A stretch of 64,000 nucleotides of DNA from NCBI RefSeq assembly GCF_000003815.2, contig NW_023365733.1:64001-128000 (forward strand), read 5' to 3'. Positions 36,424 to 40,593 of the stretch are shown here, one piece after another. The notes under the pieces were generated by a model. It saw only the letters and a list, made by a program, of their open reading frames with translations, was not told the DNA's origin and did not search any database. Each line of letters starts with the position of its first letter. Positions within the stretch are counted from its first letter, which is position 1. This DNA is from Branchiostoma floridae (lineage: Eukaryota; Chordata; Leptocardii; Amphioxiformes; Branchiostomatidae). The translations under genes were made by a program, and so were the position numbers.

Positions 36424-37722
36424 CTCTTTCTTTATCTATTGGTTTGGCTGTTCAGAACACACAGCCAGGGCTGCCCAACTAGCCTATGGCTGTTACAAAG
36501 GGCTTCTTTATCTGTATTTCTTTCCATATATACAACTTAAATTCTTTTAAATGCAGAACACTTGACTTTTTGAAGAGCAGGAAAGCTATCTTGAATGTCG
36601 AGCTTCTTTAGTTAAGTAGAAAATACACATTTGAGTTTGGGACAGGTAGGGACAAAAACTAGGTTGTACTATGTTGATTTCTTAACCGATTGACTACGAA
36701 TCCGTTTGCAGGATATACACATGCAAGAATGGTATATTCCTTTGCAAAAAAAATCAAAACTTTTATTTTATCTGCACTTAAGAAAAGATGTAAATAAGAA
36801 AATATATTTCTAGTGTACACAGTTTGAACTTCATAAAGCAATTACAAAGATAAGAATATGTTAACACCAACTTGAAGCAGAAAGATACAATAAAAGCCCC
36901 ACAGGGACCAGAGGGATGTCTATCCTACCCAAAGAGATTTGATTCATATATTCAGAAATAAATTCACTAAAATATTTACCTTCGACGTAGTGTCGGATCC
37001 GGACCACACCGGTTGCTTGGGCACGATGAAACAAGTCTGTTTGTCTTCATCGACAGTCGTCAACAGCTTCTAATTGATAAACACAACCATTAAAGCATAT
37101 AAGACACCAAAACACAGTAATGTATTATTTAATGAACATACATGTCTACACTAGATAATTTCTTGTGAAATATTCAAAACTGATGCCTTCTGGGGATATT
37201 TTCTAGATCCTCAACGTTATTTATAGTACATATAGGTCATCCACGACGTTTCTCCCCTCCTCTTTCATCATCCTGAGAGTTCCCCACCCCAGCCCTACAT
37301 CCAGCTCTCCTTGATCGGAAAGTGAGAACAGAATCATACGGAAACAGTTCGTTCCTCGCTGTATTGGATTATATTTGCAACTCATTCACATACAGCAATA
37401 ACAACCCATGAGTTATCAATACATATATACGTGTATTGCTGATCAAGGGAACATACCTGTAGACATGTATACTCACACGGAAACCTCCAATTTTGTCAAT
37501 AGAAGTAATTATATATATATATAAAGCAATCTATACTGATAAATCAATTGAAAATAAAGAAAAATAGTCTAAGAATTGAAACGATGCATTTAAATGTACT
37601 CAAAATAAACTAACCTGCTGTCGTCCTGGGTTGAGAAAAATGCTGTCAAAAAGTGCACTTTCAGACACTTGACAGCAAAGGCAATGGATGACAATGAAAC
37701 AAGCTACTGAAATCTTCCCCAT
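3419..37722 (-). CDS. Gene B: 28-exon SVEP1-like type I membrane protein with HYR, sushi, EGF, pentraxin and TSP1 modules
   Basis: The model has ATG at 37722-37720, 28 exons, stop TAG at 3421-3419 and 4956 coding bases (1651 residues); every exon junction agrees in phase. Predicted order by residue: signal peptide 1-22; unfamiliar N-terminal region 23-211; HYR 212-297; sushi 298-366 and 367-427; HYR 428-515; sushi 516-585 and 586-648; six-cysteine module 649-807; two GCC2_GCC3 repeats 808-915; pentraxin/LamG 916-1104; two EGF 1105-1183; TSP1 1184-1240; sushi 1241-1310; second six-cysteine module 1311-1496; GCC2_GCC3 1497-1548; Thr-rich stalk; transmembrane helix about 1587-1611; basic cytoplasmic tail. 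From family knowledge, this module set is that of SVEP1-like extracellular adhesion/complement-control proteins, but SVEP1 itself is secreted. The anchor makes this a probable cell-surface receptor or adhesion protein. The ligand is unknown. The domain calls are firm; the first five exons have no recognised family. Confidence 0.82.
3531..4174 (-). other. Gene B intron 27
   Basis: AT-rich spacer with ATT runs near 3725-3745 and no repeat element that I recognise. If it is retained, translation stops at once at the TAG inside its donor. Confidence 0.5.
4175..4268 (-). CDS. Gene B exon 27: transmembrane helix
   Basis: It encodes a 25-residue hydrophobic segment (starting YIAIAVVITIVLLVIIG) followed by YRRK, the stop-transfer pattern of a type I membrane protein. 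It enters in phase 1 and leaves in phase 2 at ag|gtagga. Reading straight through gives an in-frame TAG at 4173-4171 with an RRKR tail. Confidence 0.85.
4590..4694 (-). CDS. Gene B exon 26: Thr-rich juxtamembrane stalk
   Basis: A phase 1-1 exon of 35 codons (VAPEIPTEEAVVTITQGLTT, then Ser/Asn/Pro residues). It has no cysteine and looks like a short, possibly O-glycosylated stalk. The donor is a weak g|gttttt. Confidence 0.7.
4695..5856 (-). other. Gene B intron 25
   Basis: A 1.16-kb intron with a short imperfect tandem repeat of aatatgaaatatgtttt near 5195-5240 and a small palindrome near 5430. No other element recognised. Confidence 0.5.
5857..6012 (-). CDS. Gene B exon 25: ephrin-receptor-like/GCC2_GCC3 repeat
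   Basis: Phase 1-1. It reads VYCAPGSYYRNRMCIKCPKG, then SFQ...C-x-x-CPEG-FTT. C-x-PG-x-Y...C-x-x-CP-x-G-x-[FY]...C-x-x-CP-x-G is the signature of this small disulfide repeat. It directly follows the second six-cysteine module, as exon 14 follows the first. Confidence 0.88.
6340..6440 (+). repeat. Dispersed repeat family R2, copy 1
   Basis: It shares the core gaaatatgctgtat.tgctc and the upstream pattern (ttccatttt...gcag...gattt) with copies at 17466, 31136 and 32960. Confidence 0.6.
6490..6747 (-). CDS. Gene B exon 24: C-terminal part of second six-cysteine module
   Basis: Phase 1-1, 86 codons. It contains RTIIDLVSAAEVI, a predicted helix, then a FAVIIDGQSFAVDANG strand pair, and cysteines in LIAEC and MVCG. 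Its end aligns with the end of exon 13 (LVCETG...YTC), and both are followed by a GCC2_GCC3 repeat. Confidence 0.82.
6798..7115. repeat. Compound (CA)n microsatellite in intron 23
   Basis: Long CA runs interrupted by cgcg, aaga and a C-rich tract (about 7045-7070). Low-complexity CVCVCV/HTHTHT reading frames here are artefacts of the repeat. Confidence 0.95.
7176..7302 (-). CDS. Gene B exon 23: middle of second six-cysteine module
   Basis: Enters in phase 0 and leaves in phase 1. It begins VHHC (the fourth conserved cysteine), then SLSITLWGEINGTLNS, a beta-rich segment aligning with the FQLRVTFDLTVKVN strands of exon 13. Confidence 0.82.
7736..7908 (-). CDS. Gene B exon 22: N-terminal part of second six-cysteine module
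   Basis: Phase 1 to phase 0. Cysteines lie in LYC, DIDC and TTC with spacing C-x25-C-x5-C. With VHHC of exon 23 the next spacing is x8, exactly as in exon 13 (x25, x5, x8). Confidence 0.82.
8100..8930. repeat. Left arm tandem array, ~121-bp unit
   Basis: Six to seven units. The landmark gaatgtaaac recurs with spacings of 119, 121, 121, 123 and 123 bases between about 8244 and 8851. Each unit contains gttcacgt..c.tcaacaaatcgg, ctgtaaacaacaa and ggagccgatagctgatc. Confidence 0.9.
9187..9207. repeat. Short perfect palindrome inside the foldback element
   Basis: caaggagg ttaacctccttg-type palindrome near the inner end of the left arm. A related caaggagc...gctc-ttgg hairpin is at about 9816-9842 and a longer one is at 30124-30154. 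Confidence 0.7.
10090..10715. repeat. Right arm tandem array, ~121-bp unit, inverted
   Basis: The reverse-complement landmark cattcat recurs at 10111, 10232, 10353 and 10473 (spacings 121, 121, 120), then at about 10562 and 10690. These are the left-arm units in opposite orientation. Confidence 0.9.
10805..11382 (-). mobile_element. Internally deleted mariner element with TA target duplication
   Basis: Inverted termini of about 36 bp begin cgaggggcgtgcaat and run through aatggtcctgaccca on both sides, flanked by TA (10803-10804 and 11383-11384). At 578 bp it is less than half the usual mariner length and keeps only the start of a transposase gene. It sits at the outer edge of the foldback element. 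Confidence 0.88.
10900..11199 (-). pseudogene. Mariner transposase N-terminal fragment
   Basis: An open frame of 99 codons beginning MEPVECRAVIRFLYLKGRTP, then YGDDAPSYDLVKRW, EFKRG and PRPGRPS. This is the N-terminal DNA-binding region (paired helix-turn-helix type, HTH_48) of mariner transposases. The catalytic DDD/DDE domain is absent, so it cannot be an active transposase. Confidence 0.85.
11882..12091 (-). CDS. Gene B exon 21: sushi (CCP) domain 5
   Basis: Phase 1-1, 70 codons. It reads SCMELKRSYGVIMDC, YCQIDCTPGLEF, LYTCGAESEYKW and LPSC. The C-Y-G...C...C-x-x-GL-x-F...Y-x-CG...W...C order fits the CCP fold, in the longer form found in SVEP1-like proteins. Confidence 0.82.
12092..12527 (-). 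other. Gene B intron 20
   Basis: AT-rich intron. I see no repeat element or extra exon. Confidence 0.5.
12528..12698 (-). CDS. Gene B exon 20: thrombospondin type 1 repeat
   Basis: Phase 1-1. It contains WGEWTDWTPCSATCGNGTHQ, then RWRQC, CTGRNTESGSC and DCPC. The W-x-x-W-x-x-W ladder followed by C-x-x-TCG and R-x-R-x-C is diagnostic of TSP1. Confidence 0.93.
13080..13316 (-). CDS. Gene B exon 19: two EGF-like domains
   Basis: Phase 1-1, 79 codons. EGF-1 runs from NDCDSNPCGEH to CEVGYTGTHC. EGF-2 starts INDCHEGSCKNGGECVDG and ends CPDGFRGRLC. The N-D-C start and the aromatic residue before C-x-C suggest calcium binding in the second. The donor is g|gtggga. Confidence 0.93.
13317..13757 (-). 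other. Gene B intron 18
   Basis: No recognised element or exon. Confidence 0.5.
13758..13937 (-). CDS. Gene B exon 18: end of pentraxin/LamG domain
   Basis: Phase 1-1. It starts GSFVGDISALSVWNGALP, the typical pentraxin strand (SF-x-GD-x-x-x-x-x-VW...L), then MSHSC and a tail ending PSICD. Confidence 0.9.
13938..14388 (-). other. Gene B intron 17
   Basis: No recognised element or exon. Confidence 0.5.
14389..14579 (-). CDS. Gene B exon 17: middle of pentraxin/LamG domain
   Basis: Phase 2 to 1. It contains ISLDDGKWHNLAVTLRH, KVYVDGAE and DIVLGDAGGG. W-H-x-x-A-V-T...V-x-V-D-G...V-L-G is the classic concanavalin-like fold of pentraxin/LamG modules. Confidence 0.92.
14580..14948 (-). other. 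Gene B intron 16
   Basis: No recognised element or exon. Confidence 0.5.
14949..15144 (-). CDS. Gene B exon 16: start of pentraxin/LamG domain
   Basis: Phase 1 to 2. It contains SSRVQLTKTHSDLRGITLSF, then WIRPHVD and SIFHLKRESDTLFAVGN. Strand pattern and W-[IV]-R fit the N-terminal half of a pentraxin domain that continues in exons 17-18. Confidence 0.9.
15276..15437 (-). CDS. Gene B exon 15: GCC2_GCC3 (ephrin-receptor-like) repeat
   Basis: Phase 1-1. It reads DNCQAGWYSDTGMEPCAQCE, then GHYQPTTGQRQCQRCPHGKT. The C-x-x-G-x-Y...C-x-x-C...G-x-Y-Q...G-x-x-x-C-x-x-CP-x-G pattern is canonical. Confidence 0.93.
15438..16016 (-). other. Gene B intron 14
   Basis: No recognised element or exon. Confidence 0.5.
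16017..16178 (-). CDS. Gene B exon 14: GCC2_GCC3 (ephrin-receptor-like) repeat
   Basis: Phase 1-1, 54 codons. It begins GCPKGTYLDTDKGTCEKCE, then GQFQDEYGQLACKPCPPET. It directly follows the first six-cysteine module. The donor g|gttggt is weak, but it is the only one giving the needed phase. Confidence 0.88.
16312..16540. mobile_element. Mutator-like miniature element with 9-bp target duplication
   Basis: A 211-bp hairpin element (16321-16531) starts tagcctccatagcaggc and ends in its inverse. The arms match over about 100 bp with a short loop. Both sides carry atgtacatg (16312-16320 and 16532-16540). Long TIRs with a 9-bp duplication fit MULE-type elements, although the duplicated word is itself a palindrome. 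Confidence 0.75.
16983..17459 (-). CDS. Gene B exon 13: six-cysteine module, first copy
   Basis: Phase 1-1, 159 codons in one exon. Cysteines are in GDC, SDIC, VEC, VICG, LVCETG and YTC, with spacing C-x25-C-x5-C-x8-C and then a final pair. The middle is beta-rich (FQLRVTFDLTVKVN) and is followed by a predicted helix (VEDTLFSMAYKIDEGV). I do not recognise a named family. The same module recurs in exons 22-24 and, truncated, in gene C, twice followed by GCC2_GCC3 repeats. Confidence 0.85.
17466..17583 (-). repeat. Dispersed repeat family R2, copy 2
   Basis: It shares gcaaatacagcatatttcagccatc and downstream ttccaaaatcgcccatatg with the copy at 32960-33062. On the minus strand all copies read through GDFG...MAEICCIC. 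Confidence 0.75.
17590..17795 (-). repeat. Dispersed repeat family R3, copy 1
   Basis: It contains ggtccaggaacgactgagat..., gaagatttgacaggag and a run of aaatgaccaaaaaa, matching 33340-33960 and, inverted, 28440-28720. The adjacent gaaagaaagaaag tract is a short microsatellite. Confidence 0.75.
17972..18160 (-). CDS. Gene B exon 12: sushi (CCP) domain 4
   Basis: Phase 1-1, 63 codons. It contains VPCPTLRPPDNGALACDGW, FCIIQCNENW, YVCE, GTWNPDDD and NCA. The CP-x-L...PP-x-NG...C...C...W...C order is canonical. Confidence 0.93.
18561..18725. mobile_element. pogo-like miniature element, TA-flanked
   Basis: 165 bp with ends cagtagaagccgcttagttgc and its near inverse, flanked by TA (18559-18560 and 18726-18727). 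The CAGTA-start and CGCTTA motif match pogo/Tigger-type termini. It has no coding content. Confidence 0.72.
18820..19029 (-). CDS. Gene B exon 11: sushi (CCP) domain 3
   Basis: Phase 1-1, 70 codons. It contains VITCPPIRYTIKAELSCPSG, YGSTCSFGCQIGYPVVG, SFSCERD, GYWDWGG and PFCK. It is the long CCP form with a CxxGYWDW motif, also present in gene D (61848-62081). Confidence 0.9.
19141..19404 (-). CDS. Gene B exon 10: HYR domain 2
   Basis: Phase 1-1, 88 codons, whole HYR in one exon. It contains DILPPIFVSCPTDI, HVTWEEPTAID, GSPPGSTFTRGQHLIKYTAT and ALCSFKIDV. The CP-x-[DN]-I...V-x-W-x-x-P...PPGS-x-F..G-x-H-x-I-x-Y-x-AxD...C-x-F pattern is definitive. Confidence 0.95.
19610..20063. mobile_element. 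Long hairpin element with flanking 15-bp direct repeat
   Basis: Arms beginning gcaaaaagtagttactcaag (about 19626) and ending in its near inverse (about 20011) match over some 170 bp each and include ccgcaggtttcgtcagtgac and tatatatcctagctgtgaatt. The sequence agctcaatacattac occurs at 19610-19624 and 20049-20063. A shorter relative is at about 57055-57185. Confidence 0.72.
20096..20278 (-). CDS. Gene B exon 9: sushi (CCP) domain 2
   Basis: Phase 1-1, 61 codons. It contains TVCTAILAPQHGTVACTDGN, VCRVECEAGYF, AMCQANSNWD and TTCK. Canonical four-cysteine CCP with hydrophobic core and Trp. Confidence 0.92.
20441..20947. mobile_element. Harbinger-like miniature element, perfect 33-bp TIR
   Basis: The 33 bases beginning ggccacagcaagtaaatttt at 20441-20473 recur as an exact reverse complement at 20915-20947. 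TTA lies directly outside on both sides (20438-20440 and 20948-20950), the 3-bp TWA duplication of PIF/Harbinger elements. It is 507 bp long with no transposase. Confidence 0.8.
20640..21330. repeat. Diverged direct duplication within intron 8
   Basis: The block with agccatgagtgtagttgcca, gataccagtctaccacac and cactttaactacact (about 20680-20765) recurs near 21240-21315 with similar upstream text (cgcctgatttcagaaaaa against cgtctgatttcagaaaaa). The second copy lacks the element's TIRs. Confidence 0.65.
21531..21737 (-). CDS. Gene B exon 8: sushi (CCP) domain 1
   Basis: Phase 1-1, about 69 codons. It contains VSCIMQTIFPANIASISCTP, TVCRYTCLPGYEMSGGD, RTCENVGGTGVW and VQCV. Canonical CCP. The acceptor could be at 21737 or 21734, and both keep the frame. 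Confidence 0.88.
21738..22939 (-). other. Gene B intron 7
   Basis: A 1.2-kb intron. Contains the minisatellite at 22735-22865 and otherwise AT-rich unique-looking sequence. Confidence 0.5.
22735..22865. repeat. Minisatellite of ~33-bp units with a palindromic core
   Basis: Four units, each with the palindrome-like gtcgg.attttccgacg followed by cgtttc/cgttttaca..tat. Translated it gives a repetitive VGIFRRVS string that is not a protein. Confidence 0.85.
22940..23064 (-). CDS. Gene B exon 7: second half of HYR domain 1
   Basis: Phase 2 to 1, 42 codons. It contains LRESPTLSGMELPVGSYAVT, then VTDSSGNTGEPCNVPFTID. Completes the HYR begun in exon 6. The phase-2 intron inside the HYR is also present in gene D (57732/58423). 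Confidence 0.88.
23420..24010 (+). repeat. Dispersed repeat family R1, copy 1
   Basis: It contains gataactcaagaacgactga..., tttggtttcatacttgttg-type text, ttgacctatggaggtg and pyrimidine-rich blocks shared with 32280-32960, 38216-39310 and 62230-63720. Confidence 0.6.
24116..24248 (-). CDS. Gene B exon 6: first half of HYR domain 1
   Basis: Phase 1 to 2. It contains DKTPPRFTSCPYVPTKMIPQ, VRVDIPRPTYADDRDSPGNC. PP-x-F-x-x-CP, the P-x-x-x-D-D segment and the junction with exon 7 identify the HYR. Confidence 0.88.
24249..24943 (-). other. Gene B intron 5
   Basis: No recognised element or exon. Confidence 0.5.
24944..25099 (-). CDS. Gene B exon 5: amphipathic helical segment before HYR
   Basis: Phase 1-1, 52 codons. 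It reads DEVETTKPTKSTLLGAM, then VNIVSKFFEAIGTIFKLVST and a final GAAEPPP. Strongly helical and hydrophobic, ending in Pro-Pro-Pro immediately before the HYR. Gene D exon 4 has the same placement, phase and PPPP end. No known domain. Confidence 0.8.
25440..26035. mobile_element. TIR element related to the one at 43205-43438
   Basis: A GC-rich palindromic block (25485-25810, agggcacaacc...ggttgtgcact) is followed by a tail resembling the 43205-43438 element: tgcgtcaagcttgcg, cagaaataaagatccaatttt, tcgtcttctatgtcatac, then gcaggtgcggttag. Probably two nested copies. Boundaries are uncertain. Confidence 0.55.
26174..26299 (-). CDS. Gene B exon 4: unfamiliar N-terminal segment
   Basis: Phase 1-1, 42 codons. 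It contains LPHFCILSTDERHRVDDKLR, then CDDSISNIHHAIGR. It has two cysteines and no known domain. A 1-1 exon that gene D appears to lack, so it could be skipped without frame change. Confidence 0.68.
26300..27873 (-). other. Gene B intron 3
   Basis: A 1.6-kb intron. The 26700-27010 part has GC-rich inverted pieces (gcgctctcaccgcg in both orientations) and a tail similar to the 43205 element family. Otherwise nothing recognised. Confidence 0.5.
27874..28027 (-). CDS. Gene B exon 3: unfamiliar N-terminal segment
   Basis: Phase 0 to 1, 51 codons. It contains SENYQDAKITAFAVFTNGTG, then STYDIAIGLYPVDVIFLQ. It looks like a globular beta-type segment with one N-glycosylation site (NGT). No family recognised. 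It corresponds in phase to gene D exon 3. Confidence 0.75.
28430..28720 (+). repeat. Dispersed repeat family R3, copy 2
   Basis: Contains ctcctgtcaaatcttcagaa, ccgttgttcttcaaccgaac, gggtagagtgggccaatacc and gggccccctgtaccctggta, each found as its inverse at 33730-33950. Confidence 0.8.
28815..29460. repeat. Diverged GC-rich direct duplication
   Basis: Two blocks (about 28815-28935 and 29270-29440) share ccccgca..gagcccc.cac, gaag.ctaattaatattca.agcggggcct and a ccgt.tatata end, about 460 bases apart. I see no ORF conserved between them. Confidence 0.65.
30124..30154. repeat. Perfect 15-bp palindrome arms with 1-nt centre
   Basis: caaggagcttttatc and its exact reverse complement around a single a. 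Related shorter palindromes occur in the foldback element. Confidence 0.85.
31136..31232 (+). repeat. Dispersed repeat family R2, copy 3
   Basis: Contains ggctgaaatatgctgtattt, gctcctaagcaaatgtcggcctttctag, the inverse of 32965-33030. Confidence 0.75.
32280..32960 (-). repeat. Dispersed repeat family R1, copy 2
   Basis: The inverse of the 62340-62540 text: gcaaccgctac, tatcgaacttgacctt, gacgaaaaatg.cacgc, and tcgagttat near the end. Confidence 0.7.
32960..33062 (-). repeat. Dispersed repeat family R2, copy 4
   Basis: gcaaatacagcatatttcag, ccatctccctccccattccaaaatcacccatgtg; nearly the same as the copy at 17466-17583. Confidence 0.75.
33340..33965 (-). repeat. Dispersed repeat family R3, copy 3 (internally repetitive)
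   Basis: Three successive subunits share aatttcaggtcatttggttgtaa and catttt.ttgtac.gtatgccaaaa.tgttatt. The last carries cgttcggtccaggaacgacg and gaagatttgacaggag. Confidence 0.75.
33966..34058. repeat. Two tandem 46-bp units, each near-palindromic
   Basis: caatatatttcaccatacct plus gtggtatggctgaaatataacaaatt occurs twice in direct succession. Each unit can fold on itself. Confidence 0.85.
35440..35640 (-). mobile_element. Probable LINE ORF2 C-terminal fragment
   Basis: Minus-strand text reads RFKKKILMEQRVCSFCPE, then YEFNIFIAC. This resembles the zinc-finger-like region after LINE reverse transcriptases (R-x-C-x-x-C...DE-x-H-x-x-x-x-C). Short and degraded, so uncertain. Confidence 0.4.
36206..36434. 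repeat. (TTTC)n microsatellite with TTCC variants
   Basis: About 230 bases of ttct tetramer repeats. The SFLSFFLS-type open frame here is an artefact. Confidence 0.97.
36980..37069 (-). CDS. Gene B exon 2: N-terminal segment with conserved TC(F/Y)I
   Basis: Phase 0-0, 30 codons. KLLTTVDEDKQTCFIVPKQP, then VWSGSDTTSK. The cysteine is residue 13 of the exon, as in gene D exon 2 (EIFIRRDAGVSTCYIS), which also begins in phase 0. Confidence 0.78.
37615..37722 (-). CDS. Gene B exon 1: start codon and signal peptide
   Basis: ATG at 37722-37720 opens MGKISVACFIVIHCLCCQ, a short basic start and a hydrophobic core typical of a signal peptide, then VSESALFDSIF. 36 codons, donor cag|gttag, phase 0. Confidence 0.82.
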
Positions 37723-37962
37723 TGTAGACTTCAATCGAAAACAATACAACAACAGTTACATGCTCTGATATCGGTCGTTACGTTCATTTAAATTGCGTCA
37801 TAAAACAAGCCAACTTTCACATTTGAACTTTACACAGGTGTACAAACTTTGCTTGAACCTTTGTTTTCGTGCCATTGTGTTAATCATTTCTGGACTGATA
37901 GAAGGTCTCAAAATATGTGTGATGCAAGAAGTACTTAATATGTTACTTATATTTGAAACGCA

Positions 37963-38155
37963 TTAGCCTCCTTCGCAGACTTTCAGATCGGGGCATTTTT
38001 GAAGTGCGGCTTAAATCGAGGACATCCGAGTGTGGTGTAACTCCTTCTGCCAGCCAACTCCTTCTCCCACATACAGGGATAGTCAATGTTGAAAATCGGA
38101 AACTAGCGCCATCTTCAAAGACGACGACGTTTTTTTAGTCTGCGAGGGAGACTAA
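37963..38155. mobile_element. Small TIR element (MITE)
   Basis: 193 bp with ends ttagcctccttcgcagact and agtctgcgagggagactaa (17 of 19 matching as an inverted repeat). It lies upstream of gene B exon 1. The family is unclear. TA or TTA may be the target duplication. Confidence 0.65.
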
Positions 38156-38215
38156 GTACACGTCACGTATTGACCCACCCTTGAGTGAGATTCAACAGAA
38201 ACTAAATTTATATTG

Positions 38216-39310
38216 TTACCTCCATGAAAAAATGGAGGTATAGTTTTGAGTGTGTCTGTGTGTGTGTGTGTTTGTGTGTGTGTTTGTGTGTGTGTCTGTG
38301 TGTCCGCATATTTGTGGTCATCATAACTTGAGAACCTCTTGATGGACTACGATGACATTTGGTATGTAGGTAGGGGTTGGGAAGACGAAAGTCAAGGTCA
38401 ATTTTGGGCCCCCTGGTGTGTGACCTTTGTACTGCAGCGCAACTTCCGGTTTTGCTATCTCGGTGTTCTGAACATGCTATGGTCAAGATTTTTAAGTATT
38501 AAATAGCTCTTGTGCTCAGGAAAAAATGACGTAACTTTGGGCCCCCTAGCGTCTAGTTTGGGGATAGCAGGGGCATTTTTGTCAAAAACTTCTGACGAGG
38601 ATAACTCAAGAAGGGAACAACAGATTTTCATGATTTTTGGTATGTAGGTACCTTAGACAATGTTGTACAAGATTAAATACTAATTATGCGAAAAAGGAGT
38701 ACATTTGCATAATTAATGAGGATATTATATCATGGCAGTTTTTTCAATGTATCTCTTGTCCTGGATGTGATATGGTCTTGACATTTGGCTGGTAGATAGC
38801 TTGCAGTGTCGCGACAAAGTGGGGCAGGTTTCAGCCCCCTAACATTTAATTTCGGAACTGCAGGGGCGTTTTTGTCAAGACATTCTAAAGAGGATAACTG
38901 CAGAATGGATTGATGGATTGGCAAAATATTAGGCATGCGGGTACCTTAGGCAAAGATGTTTATAATCATATACATGTTATGCAAATGAGGACTTAATTTG
39001 CATAATTAATTAGGAAATTGTATAATTCCATTGTTTTCAATAACTGGACTTCAATAAATGTAACACATATTAATTATGATAGGTAGAATATATGCAGATA
39101 CCAAATATGGTAATGAGGAACCTATTTGCATAATTTATGTAAAAATTGCAAAACTGCTTTATGATTAATAATGGGAATTTTATAATTGTGACATGTGTAC
39201 GTTAGTCAATGATGAACAATACCATGCATAAATTATGTCAATGTGTTAGTCAATTGCATGAAATTTACGAAAGATCTAAATTTTCATGGAGGTATGAGGT
39301 TGCCGAACTC
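38216..39310 (+). repeat. Dispersed repeat family R1, copy 3
   Basis: It starts with the hairpin acctccatg..aaaatggaggt, has TG-rich microsatellite 38245-38305, repeated blocks of ataactcaag..., ggtaccttag and aattatgcaaatgagg, and ends gccgaactctagttt, like the copy ending near 63715 (gtggaactctagttg). Confidence 0.75.
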
Positions 39311-40396
39311 TAGTTTGTTATCAGTGTTTGCTTTAACTATAAATTATGCTAACCTTAAAGAAAAAGCAAGTTGAGACACATAGTTTAAAAATGCTCAAAA
39401 TCAATATATTTACTTTACGAATACCATTATCATGCGATGCACCATGGAGACTCCTATGAGCACTATTATAGGCTTTTTACAGAGCAAGCGAGTCTTATTA
39501 CTACAAGTTCATGGATATTTGCAATATCCATTTCGATGCTTTGTTAAGCCTCATTCAGCCGGGACGTTTTTTTTTTTTTGCAACTAGTATACTCATTTAA
39601 ATCCGATTTTGTTTTTCTTATTAACATATTTCAGATGGTTCTTTTTGTCATTACAAAGCAGAATTTGTTATTCAACTATGAAGAATATTTGGCAGGCTTT
39701 GGTGCGGTTGATTAATACTCATTATCAGAATTCATGAAGAAAAAAGAACCCGCATTTTGCTCTTAAATCTGTAATAGTGAATTTTTTTTCCAATCGGCTT
39801 ACACGACAATATATTGGTGCTATTATAATAACGATAAATAACATAATTACGTGTTTGGATAAGATTTTTTAAATATTTACGACTTAATTATTTGTCACAG
39901 TCAGCTACGTATACACATACAAACTGGTATCGATTTTCTGTATTATGTTCTTGTTGGTATTTCATCTTTTGTGATTGATTGGTCTATTAGTTCTCTACTT
40001 GATTATAACGTGTCGCTCTGATATTTGTTTTTGTCAAACGATTGTTACATGGTAAAAATGTATAATTTGGATGAAACTTATTGAAACAAAGGGTTTTTTT
40101 CGATGCAAAATGTTAATATGGCACATTTAAAAATATGCCCGGGGTACAAAAGATCTCATCCCTGTAGTTACCGAAATCTTTTTACAACGCAGTCATCCCT
40201 CAGTAAGACATCTTGAGCCGCACACTTCCTGTTTACAACTTTAATTCAGTCTGTCATACAGGCCAGGTTACGTTGTGCACAAAGTCTTCACTCCAATGCG
40301 AATGACACAGGTACATGAACATTACACAATTTTACAATGTATTTCGTCCTTTTACATACACCATATGTCGTATGATATAAAACATTTTAACTTTAG
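39311..40396. other. Intergenic spacer between genes C and B
   Basis: AT-rich. I looked for a continuation of gene C here on the minus strand and found none with correct phase. Confidence 0.5.
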
Positions 40397-40593
40397 TCAG
40401 TTGTCACCGCAAGTGACCTCTACATTATCTTTCAAACACAAGTCATGATAAGACGTACAAATTGTGGAAAAAGATGAATTCCGTAACTCTGCTAGGTATT
40501 GAGTTTTGATACTATTTATAGCATCAATACTGGTGCAGTTGCCGGGGAAGAATCCAGTACTACCAGTGACCTCGTCAACTTCTGAACTTCGAT
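40397..40593 (-). CDS. Gene C exon 10: partial six-cysteine module and stop
   Basis: It enters in phase 1. It reads DRSSEVDEVTGSTGFFPGNC, then 25 residues to STIC, six to DLC, eight to VTCG, DN and TGA. Cysteine spacing matches gene B exons 13 and 22-23, but the beta-rich second half and the last cysteine pair are absent. Confidence 0.78.

Noticed and set aside
36177-36482. Hydrophobic SFLSFFLS frame resembling membrane segments
   Set aside because: Translation of a TTTC microsatellite.
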